Positions 22,761 to 33,893 of a stretch of 64,000 bases of DNA are shown piece after piece (position 1 is the first letter of the stretch; every line of letters starts with the position of its first letter). The stretch covers positions 41,572,002-41,636,001 of the forward strand of contig NC_084831.1 in NCBI RefSeq assembly GCF_033115175.1. The letters are read 5' to 3'. Under the pieces are notes generated by a model. It saw only the letters and a list, made by a program, of their open reading frames with translations, had not been told where the DNA came from and did no database searches. A program made the translations under genes and the position numbers. The DNA comes from Lepus europaeus (taxonomy: Eukaryota > Chordata > Mammalia > Lagomorpha > Leporidae).

Positions 22761-22894
22761 TTAACATTCCAGTATATTTCTTGCAAGTCTTTTAATACAT
22801 ATATTTTTGTAACTGAGATCATACTGTGAACACAATTTTCAGCCCTCTCATTTTCACTTAACATAGTGGCTTAAGCATTTTCCTTATATGATCT

Positions 22895-23290
22895 ATCTCT
22901 ACCTCCCTCTGTACCTTCATCTCATACATCCTTCTGCTTTGTGTGTCACACTCCAGCCTCACTGGCCTTCTCTCTCTACCTGGAACAAGCCAAGAATGTT
23001 CTTGCCTGTGTACCTTTGCACTGGATGTTTCCTCTGCCTCAACAACTCTTGCCTTAGTCCTCAAAATTGTTAGTTTGTTTCTTATCCTTTAGGTCCTAGC
23101 TTAAATGTACCTCTGAATGTCTTATCTCAAGTAGGTCCTGTTTGTCTTAGCCACTTGTAGATTCCCTTCATAGCACATGTTACTACTTACCATTAGTTTA
23201 TTTTATTTGTCTTTTTATTGTATCCTTTGTCACCTTCATCTTTGTAGGTCTAGGTCTAGCTTGGGCCTATCTGTGGTGCTTCACTGAACG
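22895..23290 (+). repeat. L2 LINE 3' region (ancient)
   Basis: 'cactccagcctcactggcc', 'tgtacctttgcactggatg', 'aggtcctagcttaaatgtacc', 'gcacatgttactacttacc' are L2 3' landmarks in order. Short frames inside it on both strands are incidental. Confidence 0.8.
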
Positions 23291-23310
23291 TTTTGTATAT
23301 AAAACACTTT

Positions 23311-23640
23311 TTTTAAAAAATATTTTATTTATGTACTTGAAAGAGTTACAGAGAAGCAGAGGCAGAGAGAGAGGGAGAGAGAAAGGTCTTCCATCTGCTG
23401 GTTCATTCCCCAGATGGCATGGCCGAAGCTGAGTTGATCCAAAATCAGGAGCCAGGAGCTTCCTCTGGGTCTCCCACGCAGGTTGAGTGGCCCAAGGACT
23501 TGGGCCATCTTTTACTGCTTTCCCAGGCCATAGCAGAGAGCTGGATCAAAGTGGAGCAGCTGGGACTTGAACCAGTGCCTATACAAGATGCCGGCACTGC
23601 AGGCGGCAGCTTTACCCACTACACCACAGCGCCAGCCCCA
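23311..23640 (-). mobile_element. CSINE: CSINE (minus), full length
   Basis: 'aatattttatttatgtacttg' to 'actacaccacagcgccagccccaat'. Perfect 14-bp TSD ATATAAAACACTTT at 23,297-23,310 and 23,641-23,654. Confidence 0.96.
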
Positions 23641-23654
23641 ATATAAAACACTTT

Positions 23655-25464
23655 GTCCATATGATCATTTAGTAGAAATTTGAACTGGAGCAAAGTGTAG
23701 GACCATTTTTAAGGCTCTTGATTCATATTACTGTAAAAATCTCATCCCAACATCCTAAAGTGTATCCAACTGTGAGCACTGTGTGAGAGTGCCAAACTCC
23801 CTGCACTCTTGCCAGAATGATCAGTTTTTAAAGTCTTAGTTAGCTAATTTGATAGGTGACTCAAACAATGCCTGCACATTGTAGACTCTCAGTACATTTG
23901 TTTTGCTAAAGGAATGATATACATTTGGCCAGAGTTCTAAGAACACTTGAATCCTTTGCTGGACTTCTTTTCCTATGAGGTGACCCAGAGAATTGAAACA
24001 TAGAAAACAGTGGCAAGCAGAGGTGCACAAATTTGCCTCATCTTCAGCGTTCATAATCTGGGCTTGACCTTATGAAGAATTCTTTTTGCTGGGCCTAAAG
24101 GGGGCCAGAACCTAAAAGTAGCGTTGCTCCTTGCCATATTTCCCCTACTTCTGTGTTCAAATATGAGAAAAGATCTGTTCAAAGCAAAAGTAGGATACTT
24201 GCCTTGCTGTTGCTTATGTAGACCTGTCCAAATGACATTTCAGTTTCATCTCCTGTTTTGTCTGACTCTATTCATATTGGTGTCTTTTATAGTACATTTA
24301 TGTGCAAGCTTTAAATAGTAAAAGCAGTAAGCCTATTTTACAGCTTTGGTAAATATTTTTCCAACTGTGTTCTTTATAATTCTTATTGTTTTAGATTTAC
24401 TAAGTTTTGAATTTATATGTAGCAAATTCTGTTAATATTTTTTCCTTGTTTATTGCTTTTAACCAAGTCCAAAGTTGGATAAATGGTTAGCTATATTTCT
24501 TCCTAGGCATTTCATGTTTTGATAAGTATGTCTTGTTTAGAAGGTTCTTTCTAATTGCTCAGGTTGTAAATATCTGGTTCTGCAGCATCTTCTCCAAAAT
24601 TGGTATAAACATTTTTTCCAGTTTGGCTTTGAAAACAATAGATTTCAAAATGAGGTATAAGTAGATAAGCTTTAAAGGTATTTCTTTGTTCCTTGGACTC
24701 ATTCAGCTTTTTGTTGTTGTTGTTGTTTGTTTGTTAATGTTCTCCCTGCTCTCTCCTGGAACAGTACACAGAGGAACCCTTTAGCATACTAATATAATAA
24801 GGATGCTTTTTATGGCTTAAGAGATCTTGGGAATCCTTGGGAAATTGTTCAGTGACTCTCTGCAATGGAATTAATGTGTTTTAAGCCAGAAGCATGCATT
24901 CTATATAAGAGATATATTTTCTGAGCTCTACTTACTGTGAGCTCTCCAACCCCTGCCTCCTGCGGTCCTGGGAGTGAAACACTCCCTAGATAATTGGATT
25001 GTAGCCATTGTTCCTTTGTTGTTTGCCTTTCAGAGAGGGGAGGTTATGTATTATTTTCTGGAAGGGATGGGGGCTTCTGTAGTGTGAGTGTATTGTCTCA
25101 GGGCTCTGCAGATCCAAGGCCAGGCCTCTCATTCTGGACCCTTAAAATCACTCCTTGACCTTTGCTGTTTTGTAGCTAACAGGGAGATTCCCATTATTCC
25201 CATCTATTTTTCCAAATGAAGAACTCTAGTACTGAGTAAGAGAGCGGGCTTAGAGGATCAGTCAGTTATTTTTGGTGCTTAAAACTAAAAAGCATGAGCC
25301 CACAATTAAAGGATATTTACTTTACGTTCCTTATTTTCCTTATGAAATCTCCTTGGATCAGGAAATTCTTTCACTGATTACTATGTTGATTTGGATTCCT
25401 AAAATAGCTAACCAGAAATAGAATTATTAAATATGTTTTATTTTAGATAAATGTGTTCTCTCAT
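23655..25464. other. Non-genic unique DNA
   Basis: No recent transposon for 1.8 kb, the longest such stretch in the SINE-rich half apart from 500-4,184 and 16,979-19,897. A (TTG)n microsatellite lies at 24,711-24,733. Frames at 23,836-24,318 have no recognisable domains. Confidence 0.5.
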
Positions 25465-25612
25465 TTAAGCAAGCTTGATAATATGAGGAAACAGAGGCAC
25501 AGAGAGCAAGCAAGCTAGGGACTTAGCTAAGGTGACACAACTAGTCAGTGACAGAACAGAGATGCTTGTTGTTCAGGCCTTCCACTCCAGTGCTACTTTC
25601 CACTCTCTCTTT
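25465..25612 (-). repeat. MIR SINE (ancient), minus
   Basis: 'tgataatatgaggaaacagaggcacagagag', 'acttagctaaggtgacacaac', 'agtcagtgacagaacagag': reverse MIR. Confidence 0.75.
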
Positions 25613-25682
25613 TCTCACTACCTCCTGAAAAATGTATTTCAACTATCAACAACAGACTATATCTCCTGTGTTTTTATGTTTG

Positions 25683-25968
25683 CTTATTTATTTATTTTCA
25701 TCTGCTTGAAAGGCAGACTGTCAGAGAAAGAGAGAGAGAAAAATTGACCTGGATCACTCCTCAAATATCACAATAGCCAGGACTGGGCCAGGCTACCCAC
25801 ATGGGTGGCAGGGACCCACGCCATGGAGTCATCATCTTCTGCCTCCCGGGATGCACGAACAGGAAACTGGGTCAGAAGCAAAGTAACTGAGACTCAAATC
25901 AGCACTCCTTTATGGGATGCAGGTGTCCAAAGCAATGGTTTAACCCACTGCCCACAACACCCACTCCT
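25683..25968 (-). mobile_element. CSINE: CSINE (minus), shortened
   Basis: 'ttatttatttattttcatctgc', 'gaaaggcagactgtcagag', 'caggactgggccaggc', 'tgggtggcagggaccc', 'aacccactgcccacaacaccc'. Part of the 'gaagccaggagcc' module is missing (a small deletion at about 25,791). Confidence 0.85.
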
Positions 25969-26109
25969 AGATTGTAGAATTTTTTTTAATCTTGGCAAAA
26001 AAAAAAATAACCCATTGAAGGTCAATGTATTTTGATTTTTGTGAATTTCACCTTAGTGATAGGATTTAAAATGTAATCACTTTAAGTAGACACTGAATGT
26101 CTACACAAA

Positions 26110-26277
26110 AAAATTGCTGTGTACTGAATTATCCCCTGAAAATTCATGTTAAAGCTATAACTCTTCACATATCTATATTTGAAGATGGGGTTTTAGGAGA
26201 TACTTTATGTTAAATGAGGTCATAAGGATGAGAATTGTAATCTGTTATGATTGGTGACCTTATAAGAGGAGGAAGAG
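26110..26277 (+). mobile_element. MLT1-like MaLR LTR, left part
   Basis: 'gctgtgtactgaattatcccctgaaaattcatg', 'gatggggttttaggagatac', 'gaggtcataaggatgagaattg' and 'gaccttataagaggagg' follow the MLT1 consensus order. Interrupted by a CSINE, continuing at 26,583. Confidence 0.8.
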
Positions 26278-26580
26278 ATGGGCCCAGCATTGTGGTGCAG
26301 CTGGTTAAGCTGCTGCCTGTGATGCCAGCATCCCATGTGGGCTCCAGGTCATATCTCTACTATACCACTTCCTATCCAGCTCCCTGTAAATGGCCTGGGA
26401 AAAGCAGTAGAAGATGACCCAAGTGTTTGGGCCCCAGCCTTCCACATGGAACACCAACATGAAGTTCCTGGCTTTGGCATGGCCCAGCCCTGGCCATTGT
26501 GGCCATCTTGGAAGTGAACCAGCAGATAGAAGATCTTTCTCTCTCTTTATAACTCTAGCTTTCAAATAAATAAATCCAAA
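26278..26580 (+). mobile_element. CSINE: CSINE inside MLT1-like LTR
   Basis: Head 'tgggcccagcattgtggtgc', body 'acccaagtgtttgggcccc', tail 'tttcaaataaataaatcc' then (AG)n. Purine-rich flanks (GGAAGAGAT / AAAGAGAGA) obscure the TSD. Confidence 0.92.
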
Positions 26581-26582
26581 GA

Positions 26583-26790
26583 GAGAGAGAGAATCTTGTT
26601 TTCTGTTTAACATCTGAGGACATAATGAGAAGGCAGCCATCTGCAAGCCAAGAAGAGAACTCCCATCTGATCCCAAGCATGCTGGCACCCTGACTCAGAC
26701 TTCCAGTGAGAAAATGAGTTTCTCTTGCTTCAACTACCCTTTCTATGATATTTTGTTATGTCAACCTAAGGTGACTAATATGTTTTACCA
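26583..26790 (+). mobile_element. MLT1-like MaLR LTR, right part
   Basis: 'catctgaggacataatgagaaggcagccatctgcaagcc', 'cttccagtgagaaaatgag', 'ttctatgatattttgttatg' match the 3' half of MLT1 LTRs and join the left part at the SINE. Confidence 0.82.
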
Positions 26791-26921
26791 TCTTATTAAA
26801 TTGTGGTTCCTAGGCCCAGTAGACATGTAAATTACAAGATCATTGAGGATGATCTGTTTTAGAAAAATCATTCTAGTAGTTCCTTTGATGCTGTATATAC
26901 CTTTTATGCATTTGTGCATTT

Positions 26922-27215
26922 GAAAATTTATTTATTTGAAAGAGTTTCAGAGAGAGAGATCTTGCATCCTCTGGTTCATCTCCCAGATGGCTGCAACAGG
27001 CAGAGCTGGGCCAGGCTGAAGCCAAGAGCCAGGAGTTTCATCGGAGTCTCCCATGTGGAAGACAGGAGCCTAAATACTTGTGTCATCTTCTACTGTTTTT
27101 CCCAGGCCATTAGAAGGGAGCTGGATGATAAGCAGCCAGGACATGATCTGGTGCTCATATGGGATGCTGGCATCACAGGCAGCTTGACCTGCTATGTCAC
27201 AATGCTTGCCCCTCT
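26922..27215 (-). mobile_element. CSINE: CSINE (minus)
   Basis: 'gaaaatttatttatttgaaag' to 'gctatgtcacaatgcttgcccc'. TSD TTTGTGCATTT at 26,911-26,921 and 27,216-27,226. Confidence 0.94.
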
Positions 27216-27279
27216 TTTGTGCATTTAAGTTGTGAGTGCTACACAGCACTTGCTTTAGTTCTAAGAAATAGCTTTATTG

Positions 27280-27628
27280 GCCGGCGCCGTGGCTCAACAG
27301 GCTAATCCTCCGCCTTGCGGCGCCGGCACACCGGGTTCTAGTCCCGGTCGGGGCACCGATCCTGTCCCGGTTGCCCCTCTTCCAGGCCAGCTCTCTGCTG
27401 TGGCCAGGGAGTGCAGTGGAGGATGGCCCAAGTCCTTGGGTCCTGCACCCCATGGGAGACCAGGAGAAGCACCTGGCTCCTGCCATCGGAACAGCGCGGT
27501 GCGCCGGCCGCAGCGCGCTACCGCGGCGGCCATTGGAGGGTGAACCAACAGCAAAAGGAAGACCTTTCTCTCTGTCTGTCTCTCTCACTGTCCACTCTGC
27601 CTGTCAAAAAATAAATAAAAAAAAAAAA
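27280..27628 (+). mobile_element. CSINE: Very young CSINE
   Basis: Closest to the consensus I would expect: 'gccggcgccgtggctcaac', 'gcggcgccggcacaccggg', B-box 'gttctagtcccggtcgggg', 'gcgccggccgcagcgcgc', and uninterrupted A-rich tail. Perfect 17-bp TSD AAGAAATAGCTTTATTG at 27,263-27,279 and 27,629-27,645. It keeps many CpGs, indicating recent insertion. Confidence 0.97.
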
Positions 27629-27645
27629 AAGAAATAGCTTTATTG

Positions 27646-28989
27646 TTGACTAGAAACTTTCGGCTCAGAAATGTAACTGGTGGTTGGAAGCTGGCCTGTA
27701 CTCTGCTAAACTGGGAATGAAAGATACACTACCATTGTGATGTCACCATGGCCAGAGGGTCTTGGCTGGGCTAAGAACTGACTTCAGAGATGCTGAAATT
27801 ATTTAATTATAGACAAATGTACATAATCTCTGAACAGTATCACTATGCTGTTTTTTGTCTTCTCTGCCATGCTGTTATTCACAAACATTTTTGTAAAATA
27901 TCTGAATCATAGAATCTTTTTAGGAAGTCCTTCAGCTCATGCCTTTATTGCTGTGTATCAACTCTTCCCCAACTGTGACCTCTAGTCTTACCCACCACAG
28001 AGTTGGTGCCCTTGCTCTGATAGATTCAGCTGATGTCAAAATTGGAAGCAAATACTTAATGCAACCTTGAACAAAGTGAAAGATCTAAAAATGTACAGCC
28101 TCAAGCCTCATAAAGTTTTTAGAATAAAAATAAATAAATAAAACACCAACTACTGGCCTGAAGGTCTTAGTGGAGTGGTAATACTACTTCCATAACATTA
28201 ATTACGAAATGTCCTCCATCCCCAAGGACAGACAGGCTTCTTTGATCACTCACAGCACTAGAAGTCAGGAAATAAGAAAGGGTACCTATCCACATAGCAA
28301 ACCAGCACCTCTCACATCCTCCCACAGACCCTGTTCTCCAAATGCTATACAGCAGAATAATCTAGTAGATCTTGGTGAGTAGCAGTTGGTGCTTCAGATC
28401 CATTCAGATGAATAGATTTGGTTATACTCAGAATTGGCAGTTATTCTATGAAGCATGCTGGATGCAGCTGTAGCCCATTTTATGGCTGATGATACTGACC
28501 TAAAGCAAGGCTCTAGGTCTCCACAGCAGAGAAATGGAGTAGCTCTGTGACTACAATCCACACTGAAAATGAACAAACTCTTGAAATATTACCCGTCACA
28601 CTGTTGGGTGCGGGAATTAAGATGAGAACTAAACGTTGTCTCTGACCTCACAGAATTCTCAGGGTAGCAGGAAAAAGAGGCATATAACTGAATATTTGCA
28701 GTGTGAACATTTTTGTCATGGTAGAAAGGAAGTAAAGGAGGCTATAGGAGCAGAGAGATGGGCACCTAAAGCAGATTCTTAAAAACTGTCTAAATTAAAT
28801 CAAAGAAATAGGCCTTGTTTACTTGGAAGGTTTTTCTTTTAGATTCCAAGATACTCTCCATGGCTTGTCATGTGATTTTTTAAAAAACCCAAAGTTTTGG
28901 TAAATTTTTGAAACATTAGTTTAATTTCAACATTCTCTCAAGTGTTGGCTTTTAAAAAAATCTTTCTCATTCTTTAAAAACCTGTAAGA
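27646..28989. other. Non-genic DNA with MIR/L2 remnants
   Basis: 28,430-28,560 is a reverse MIR-like segment ('ctgatgatactgacctaaagc', 'gaaatggagtagctctgtgac'), and 28,600-28,760 resembles reverse L2 ('gttgtctctgacctcacag'). No coding exon recognised. Confidence 0.5.
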
Positions 28990-29312
28990 GGGCCGGCGCC
29001 ACGGCTCACTAGGCTAATCCTCCACCTGCGGCACTGGCACCCCAGGTTCTAGGCGCAGTTGGGGTGCTGGATTCTGTCCCGGTTGCTCCTCTTCCAGTCC
29101 AGCTCTCTGCTGTGGCCTGGGAAGGCAGTGGAGGATGGCCCAAGTCCTTGGGCCCTGCACCCGCATGGGAAACCAGGAGGAAGCACCTGCCTCCTGGCTT
29201 CAGATCGGCGCAGCGTGCTGGCTGTATCTGCCATTTTGGGGTGAACCAACGGAAGGAAGACCTCTCTCTCTCTCTCTCACTGTCTAACTCTGCTTGTCAA
29301 AAAAAAAAAAAA
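28990..29312 (+). mobile_element. CSINE: CSINE, full length
   Basis: 'gggccggcgccacggctcac', 'gttctaggcgcagttggggtgc', 'gcccaagtccttgggccctg', A-tail. Short TSD TGTAAGA on both sides (28,983 and 29,312 area). Confidence 0.94.
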
Positions 29313-30084
29313 TGTAAGAATAGTCTGAATGGGTGCATTTTCTCAGTGAATGCCATCAGGGGTGCGAAGAATAAGGCCAAGGACAAAGAAAGCATAGCTG
29401 GATTCCTAGGCCACCTGCAGAGGTACAGGCAGATAGAAAAACTGAGTGTCCAGGGGATTCAGGTGTTTGTGTTGAGAGTCATGAGAAAGCCTGACATTTG
29501 AGGTCCCAACATGTAAATCACAGGAATTCTTAGGTTGGTGTTTGAACATCAGAGAGACAAGTGGAAGTTGTGAGAAGATCTGTCAACAGGAGGCAGTTGG
29601 CAGATTATGGTGCTGAAATCAGTAGGAAATTCCAGAGGTAAGCAGACTCGGTCAGATTATGTACATCGATGTGAGTCTCCTTTCTAACGATGGTGATTTT
29701 ATCTATCTCATGGGTTGTCATAAGGGATAAATTGAACTCATATATTTAGAGATTGGTTCTTGTGACCTTCTCCACCTCTCCTTCTCCCCCCCCCCCCCCA
29801 CACCCCCTTATCCTGCCTTCTCATCTACCTACTCCTTTTTACTTTTCAGGAACCAATAGTACATAAGGAAAGCTATCCTAAAATGTTCTATACAGATGGG
29901 TGTCACTAGGGCTTCTAAAGAAGATGGCGATACAGTAGCTTCTGAGACACTTAGCCTGGTAGTTTTTTTGAAGAAACACTGAAAGTCTGTATTAGAATAG
30001 GAAAATTGCTGTAACATACAATGTTAGGATACATGTCAGTATCCTAACACAATCAAGATGTAGCATAATATAAAAGTTGTTTAG
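29313..30084. other. Non-genic spacer with C-tract
   Basis: Unique sequence. A poly-C tract (about 29,787-29,799) followed by 'acacccccttatcc' is simple sequence. No gene-like feature. Confidence 0.5.
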
Positions 30085-30912
30085 GGAACAGGTTTAGAAG
30101 TAATGTCCATCCTGTTGGTGGAAATGTAAATTTGTATATGCGTTATGAATAACAATAAAGAGTTTCCCCAAAAAAACTAAAAATAGACCCACCATGTGAT
30201 CTAGCTGTCCCATATGATATGTATATCCTAAGGAAATAAAGTCAGCCTATGAAAGAGATATCTGTGTTCCCATGTACATTGCAGCACTACTCACAATAGA
30301 TCAGATATGGGTTCAACCTGAATGTCCACTGACCAATGAGTGGATTTAAAAAATGTGTTAACATACATAATGGAATATTATTCAGCCATAAAAAATAATG
30401 AATTTCTGGCATTTGCAGCAAAATGGATGGAACTGGAGATCATTATGCTAAGTGAAATAACCCAGACACAGAATGACAAATACCATATGTTCTTTCATAT
30501 AACTGAAAATTTTAAAAAGCTGATCTGAACTTAGAATAATGATTACTAGAGGCTAGGTAGGGTGAGGAGAGAAGGATAGAAGGAGTGTACATAAGACCTT
30601 TCTCTCTGTCTCTCTGTCTCTCTCACTGTCTAACTCTGCCTGTCAAAAAAAAAAAAAAAAAACAGATGACATTAGTAGGTTCTAGGGTTCCACAGAGCAG
30701 TGGGATAACTATAGTTTACAATAACGCATCATGTGCTGTATAACGAACTACAAGGCAGGAACTGATAGACTCCAAACATAAAGAAAACAAGGAAATAGAA
30801 GCACCAACTGCCTGATTTTATCAGTTTACACTAGGTACATGTATTGAAATATTGCATTAAAATGTATAAGTATTGCATGCTAATCAAAATTTTAAAAAGT
30901 TAAAATAAAAAA
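30085..30912 (+). pseudogene. Ancient L1: ORF2 C-terminus remnant plus 3' UTR
   Basis: Translated pieces in shifting frames match the C-terminal part of L1 ORF2. One register of 30,340-30,528 contains 'MEYYSAIKNNEFLAF', the conserved motif just before the L1 ORF2 stop, followed by 'ILSEITQTQNDKY'-like text. Stops and frameshifts show it is dead. A mammalian L1M-type 3' UTR follows ('ataactatagtttacaataacgcatc', 'gtatgtataa...'). It is interrupted by the tail-only CSINE at 30,597-30,662. This is an older L1 lineage than the rabbit-type 3' UTRs elsewhere. Confidence 0.85.
30597..30662 (+). mobile_element. CSINE: CSINE tail fragment inside L1
   Basis: Only the last about 65 bp of a CSINE are present: 'acctttctctctgtctctctgtctctctcactg', 'taactctgcctgtc' and a poly-A tail. 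Head and body are absent, so this is either an extremely 5'-truncated insertion or a survivor of a deletion. No convincing TSD. Confidence 0.85.
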
Positions 30913-31319
30913 GAAGCAATGAACATCACTTCCGCTTACATTCCATTGGCCAGACAACTCAATCATTCAGCCCAATGTAATCTAGCTACGTAGCTAGGCA
31001 GAAAAGGAAACAGGATTTGGTGAACGTTAGAAGTCCCTGCCCCATAGTCAGAGCTAACCCTTATTGAAAATATTAGAAAAGTAGGGAATGAACTGTCTCT
31101 CACAGAAGGTATGTAAGCAGAGTCCAATGACCCATTGTTTGAAAGACCTATTAGGGTAGGATTGGGGAAATTTAAGTTTGAAGAATGCAGAGAACTTTGT
31201 ATCTCTGAGATTCTCTGATTCAGTAAAACAGCAGAGAACTGGAGCCAAATTACCCAGCCAAATTTCCGGCACCTTGAACTGAGTTCTTGAAGTAGAAATA
31301 GAACGTTGAATTTCATTTC
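30913..31319. other. Non-genic spacer
   Basis: Unique sequence. Minus-strand frames at 30,963-31,316 in two registers have no recognised domain, start context or splice pattern, and are probably chance. Confidence 0.45.
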
Positions 31320-31700
31320 ATAAATTGTTCTTCCAGCTTGACGTATTGGAGATTTTTAGCACGCACGCTCACACCTGGCTGCCAGCCACCTTCTGCCATT
31401 GCAGATACGCTTACAGGAAACCGTAAGTGGATCTGCTTTTGATGCTGGCAGCATCTTACTAAAATGCTTTTGCTGGCATCATGGAACAGGAGCAGAATTC
31501 AGCTGGGACCAATAATGAGGCTATTTAGAAAGTTCTTTCCTCCACCCCCTGACAAGGCAAATGTGATGGGGATTTTTCCACTCCCATTTTGTCGATGGTG
31601 GCCGAAATTAGTTCAAAGCCATCAAAAATGTTTAGACCTTGAGGTGAAATGCCAAATCCATAAAGAGGCCAAATCCTCATTCTCGCTTCTAGACAGAGAA
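31320..31700. other. Constrained-looking unique block
   Basis: Repeat-free sequence richer in CpG than its surroundings ('agcacgcacgctcac', 'gatacgctt', 'gtcgatggtggccg'). It contains 'attgcag' followed 18 bp later by 'ccgtaagtgg' (donor at 31,423). It could be a conserved regulatory element or a minor leader exon. The sequence alone does not decide. Confidence 0.35.
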
Positions 31701-31899
31701 TAAAGAAATTCATCTCAGAGACTCAGAAGTTTGTCACCTGTTGTTCTGGAAAAGATCTGGAAAAAAAAAGAATACAGATGTGTGTCAGTTTAGAAAGAAA
31801 AATAAGCATTGACCTTCATTAAAAATATTGCTAGATATCATTATAGTGGCTGGTGCCTTTCCTCCTTGAAATCATGTCATATTGAAGCAACATTTTCTT

Positions 31900-32100
31900 C
31901 TTCTCAGCAATTTCACTTTTATCAACTCATTTAAAAATCCCCACCATTGTTGTGTGAGGTAGGGATTTTATTTTCTATCCCTGTTTAATAAATAGGACTA
32001 CTGAAGGTCCAGAGAGATTAAGTGCCTTGCTTAATAAGGTCTGTGAGGTAGGTTAATATCCAGATCTCTATAATTCCAAATTCTTTTACTCAACCACACG
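31900..32100 (-). repeat. MIR SINE (ancient), minus
   Basis: 'tgttgtgtgaggtagggatttta', 'ctactgaaggtccagagagattaagtgcc', 'tatccagatctctataattcc': reverse MIR. Confidence 0.75.
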
Positions 32101-32149
32101 AATTTATGTCAGCTGATGCTTATTTTGGCCACTTCAGCTCATTGTAACT

Positions 32150-32509
32150 GACACTGTCCATCTGTTGATCCATTCTTCCATCTGTCTATCCACAAACTCT
32201 GTACCAGCCATTGTGCTTCATATACGAAGATGAATATGGGTTTATTGCCTTCAGCAGTTTCACAGCCTGAATAGGGAAGATATACATAGAGCTAAATAAA
32301 TGATAGTTAAAACTAAGCATGTAGACAAGCTACTCTGGTATGTGTATGAGTAAGGGGCACAATTGGACATAGGGTGATGGCATAGTCAGTTCCTCCTTAG
32401 GAGGTTAGGAGGTGACATTTGAGCTGAATCTTACAAATATATGACTGTTACACACATGAAGCATAAAGGGGCTCTCTAAGCAAGGCAGTAGCTTGTTCAA
32501 AGTCATGAA
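32150..32509 (-). repeat. L2 LINE (ancient), minus
   Basis: 'taccagccattgtgcttc', 'acagcctgaatagggaagatatac', 'ggtgacatttgagctgaatctt' are reverse L2 3' landmarks. Confidence 0.65.
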
Positions 32510-32516
32510 AGATTGA

Positions 32517-33224
32517 GGGGCAGTGTTGTGGCGCAGAGGGTTAAAGCCCCTGGCCTGCGCCATGGTTCACTTGGCTAATCCTCCGCCTGTGGCGCCGGCA
32601 CCCCAGGTTCTAGTTCCGGTTGGGGCGCCAGATTCTGTCCCGGTTGCTCCTCTTCCAGTCCAGCTCTCTGCTGTGACCCAGGAAGGCAGTAGAGGATGGC
32701 CCAAGTCCTTGGGCCCTGCACCCGCATGGGAGACCGGGAGGAAGCACCTGGCTCCTGGCTTCGGATCGGCACGGTGCGCCAGCCCCACGGCACACCAGCC
32801 ATATCTGCCATTTGGGGCGGGGGTGTGAACCAACGGAAGGAAGACCTTTCTCTCTGTCTCTCTCTCTCTTTCTTCTCTCTCTCTCACTGTGTAACTCTGC
32901 CTGTCAAAAAAAAAAAAAAAAAAAATCCTGGCCTGAAGCGCCGGCACCCCCTATGGGCGCCAGTTCTAGTACCAGTTGTTCTTCTTCCGATCCAGCTCTC
33001 TGCTATGAGCTGAGGAAGCAGTGGAAGATGGCCCAAGTCTGTGGGCCCCTGCACCCCCTGTGGGAGACCCAGAGGAAGCTCCTGGCCCCTGACTTCAGAT
33101 TGGCTCAGATCCAGCCATTGCGGCTATTTGGGAAGTGAACCAATGGATAGAAGACATCTCTCTCAGTCTCTACCTCTCTCTGTACCTCTGTCTTTCAAAT
33201 AAATAAAAATAAACCTTAAAAAAC
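32517..33224 (+). mobile_element. CSINE: CSINE split by a second CSINE
   Basis: The host head 'ggggcagtgttgtggcgcag' (32,517-32,557) resumes at about 32,936 with 'aagcgccggcaccccctatgg' and ends with an (AAAT)n tail at about 33,222. Outer TSD AGATTGA at 32,510-32,516 and 33,225-33,231. The 9-mer CCTGGCCTG is duplicated at the internal break (32,549-32,557 / 32,927-32,935). Confidence 0.93.
32558..32926 (+). mobile_element. CSINE: Nested CSINE
   Basis: Inserted into the head of another plus-strand CSINE: 'cgccatggttcacttggc', 'gttctagttccggttgggg', 'gcccaagtccttgggccctg', extended CT tract, about 21-base A-tail. Its first bases coincide with the GGCC of the duplicated CCTGGCCTG target. Confidence 0.93.
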
Positions 33225-33231
33225 AGATTGA

Positions 33232-33577
33232 AAGCATGTGGACTGTGAAGGCATATCCTAAAATGTGTGAATCCCAGGGGGAACACTGGCACCATACCAA
33301 GCTCCAAGTGAAGGGTGATGTTCCATAATACTTGAGGGCCCTTGTTCCTGGGCCCACAGTGACAACTCTCAAAACTCTGAGAGTAGTTTGGATTCAACCC
33401 TCACAATCTACTCTTTGATTTTGTACACTCTTGTCTTGTTCAGTCTTTGTTCTCATCATTAAGCCTGGGATCCCTAATTGGATTAGAAATACAGATTCTG
33501 AACCATGTCACATTCTTGCTTCATCTCCCAGCCTAGGCTAAAAATAGGACAGGTGCAAAGGTACTGCTTGGTGTTAT
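33232..33577. other. Non-genic spacer
   Basis: Unique sequence between SINEs. No exon-like features. Confidence 0.5.
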
Positions 33578-33893
33578 TTTTTAATATTTATTTTATTTAT
33601 TTGAAAGAGTTACAGAGAGAGGTAGAGACAGAGAGGTCTTCCATTCACTGGTTCACTCCCTAGATGGCTGCAATGGCCGGAGCTGCGCCAATCCGAAGCC
33701 AGGAGCCAGAAGCTTCTTCGGGTCTCCCATGTGGGTGCAGGGGCTCAAGGACTTGGGCCATCCTCTACTGCTTTCCCAGGCCATAGCAAAGAGCTAGATT
33801 GAAAGAGAAGCAGCCGGGACTAGAACCGGCGCCCATATAAGATGCTGGCACTTCAGGCCAGGGCTTCAACCTGTTGCGCCACAGTGCCAGCAC
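33578..33893 (-). mobile_element. CSINE: CSINE (minus)
   Basis: 'aatatttattttatttatttg', 'ccggagctgcgccaatccg', 'gggactagaaccggcgcccat', 'tgcgccacagtgccagc'. Complete. TSD not clear. Confidence 0.94.

Noticed and set aside
30340..30528. Active L1 ORF2
   Set aside because: Only the C-terminal tip is present, with frameshifts and stops, and the 3' UTR is of an old L1M type interrupted by SINE sequence.
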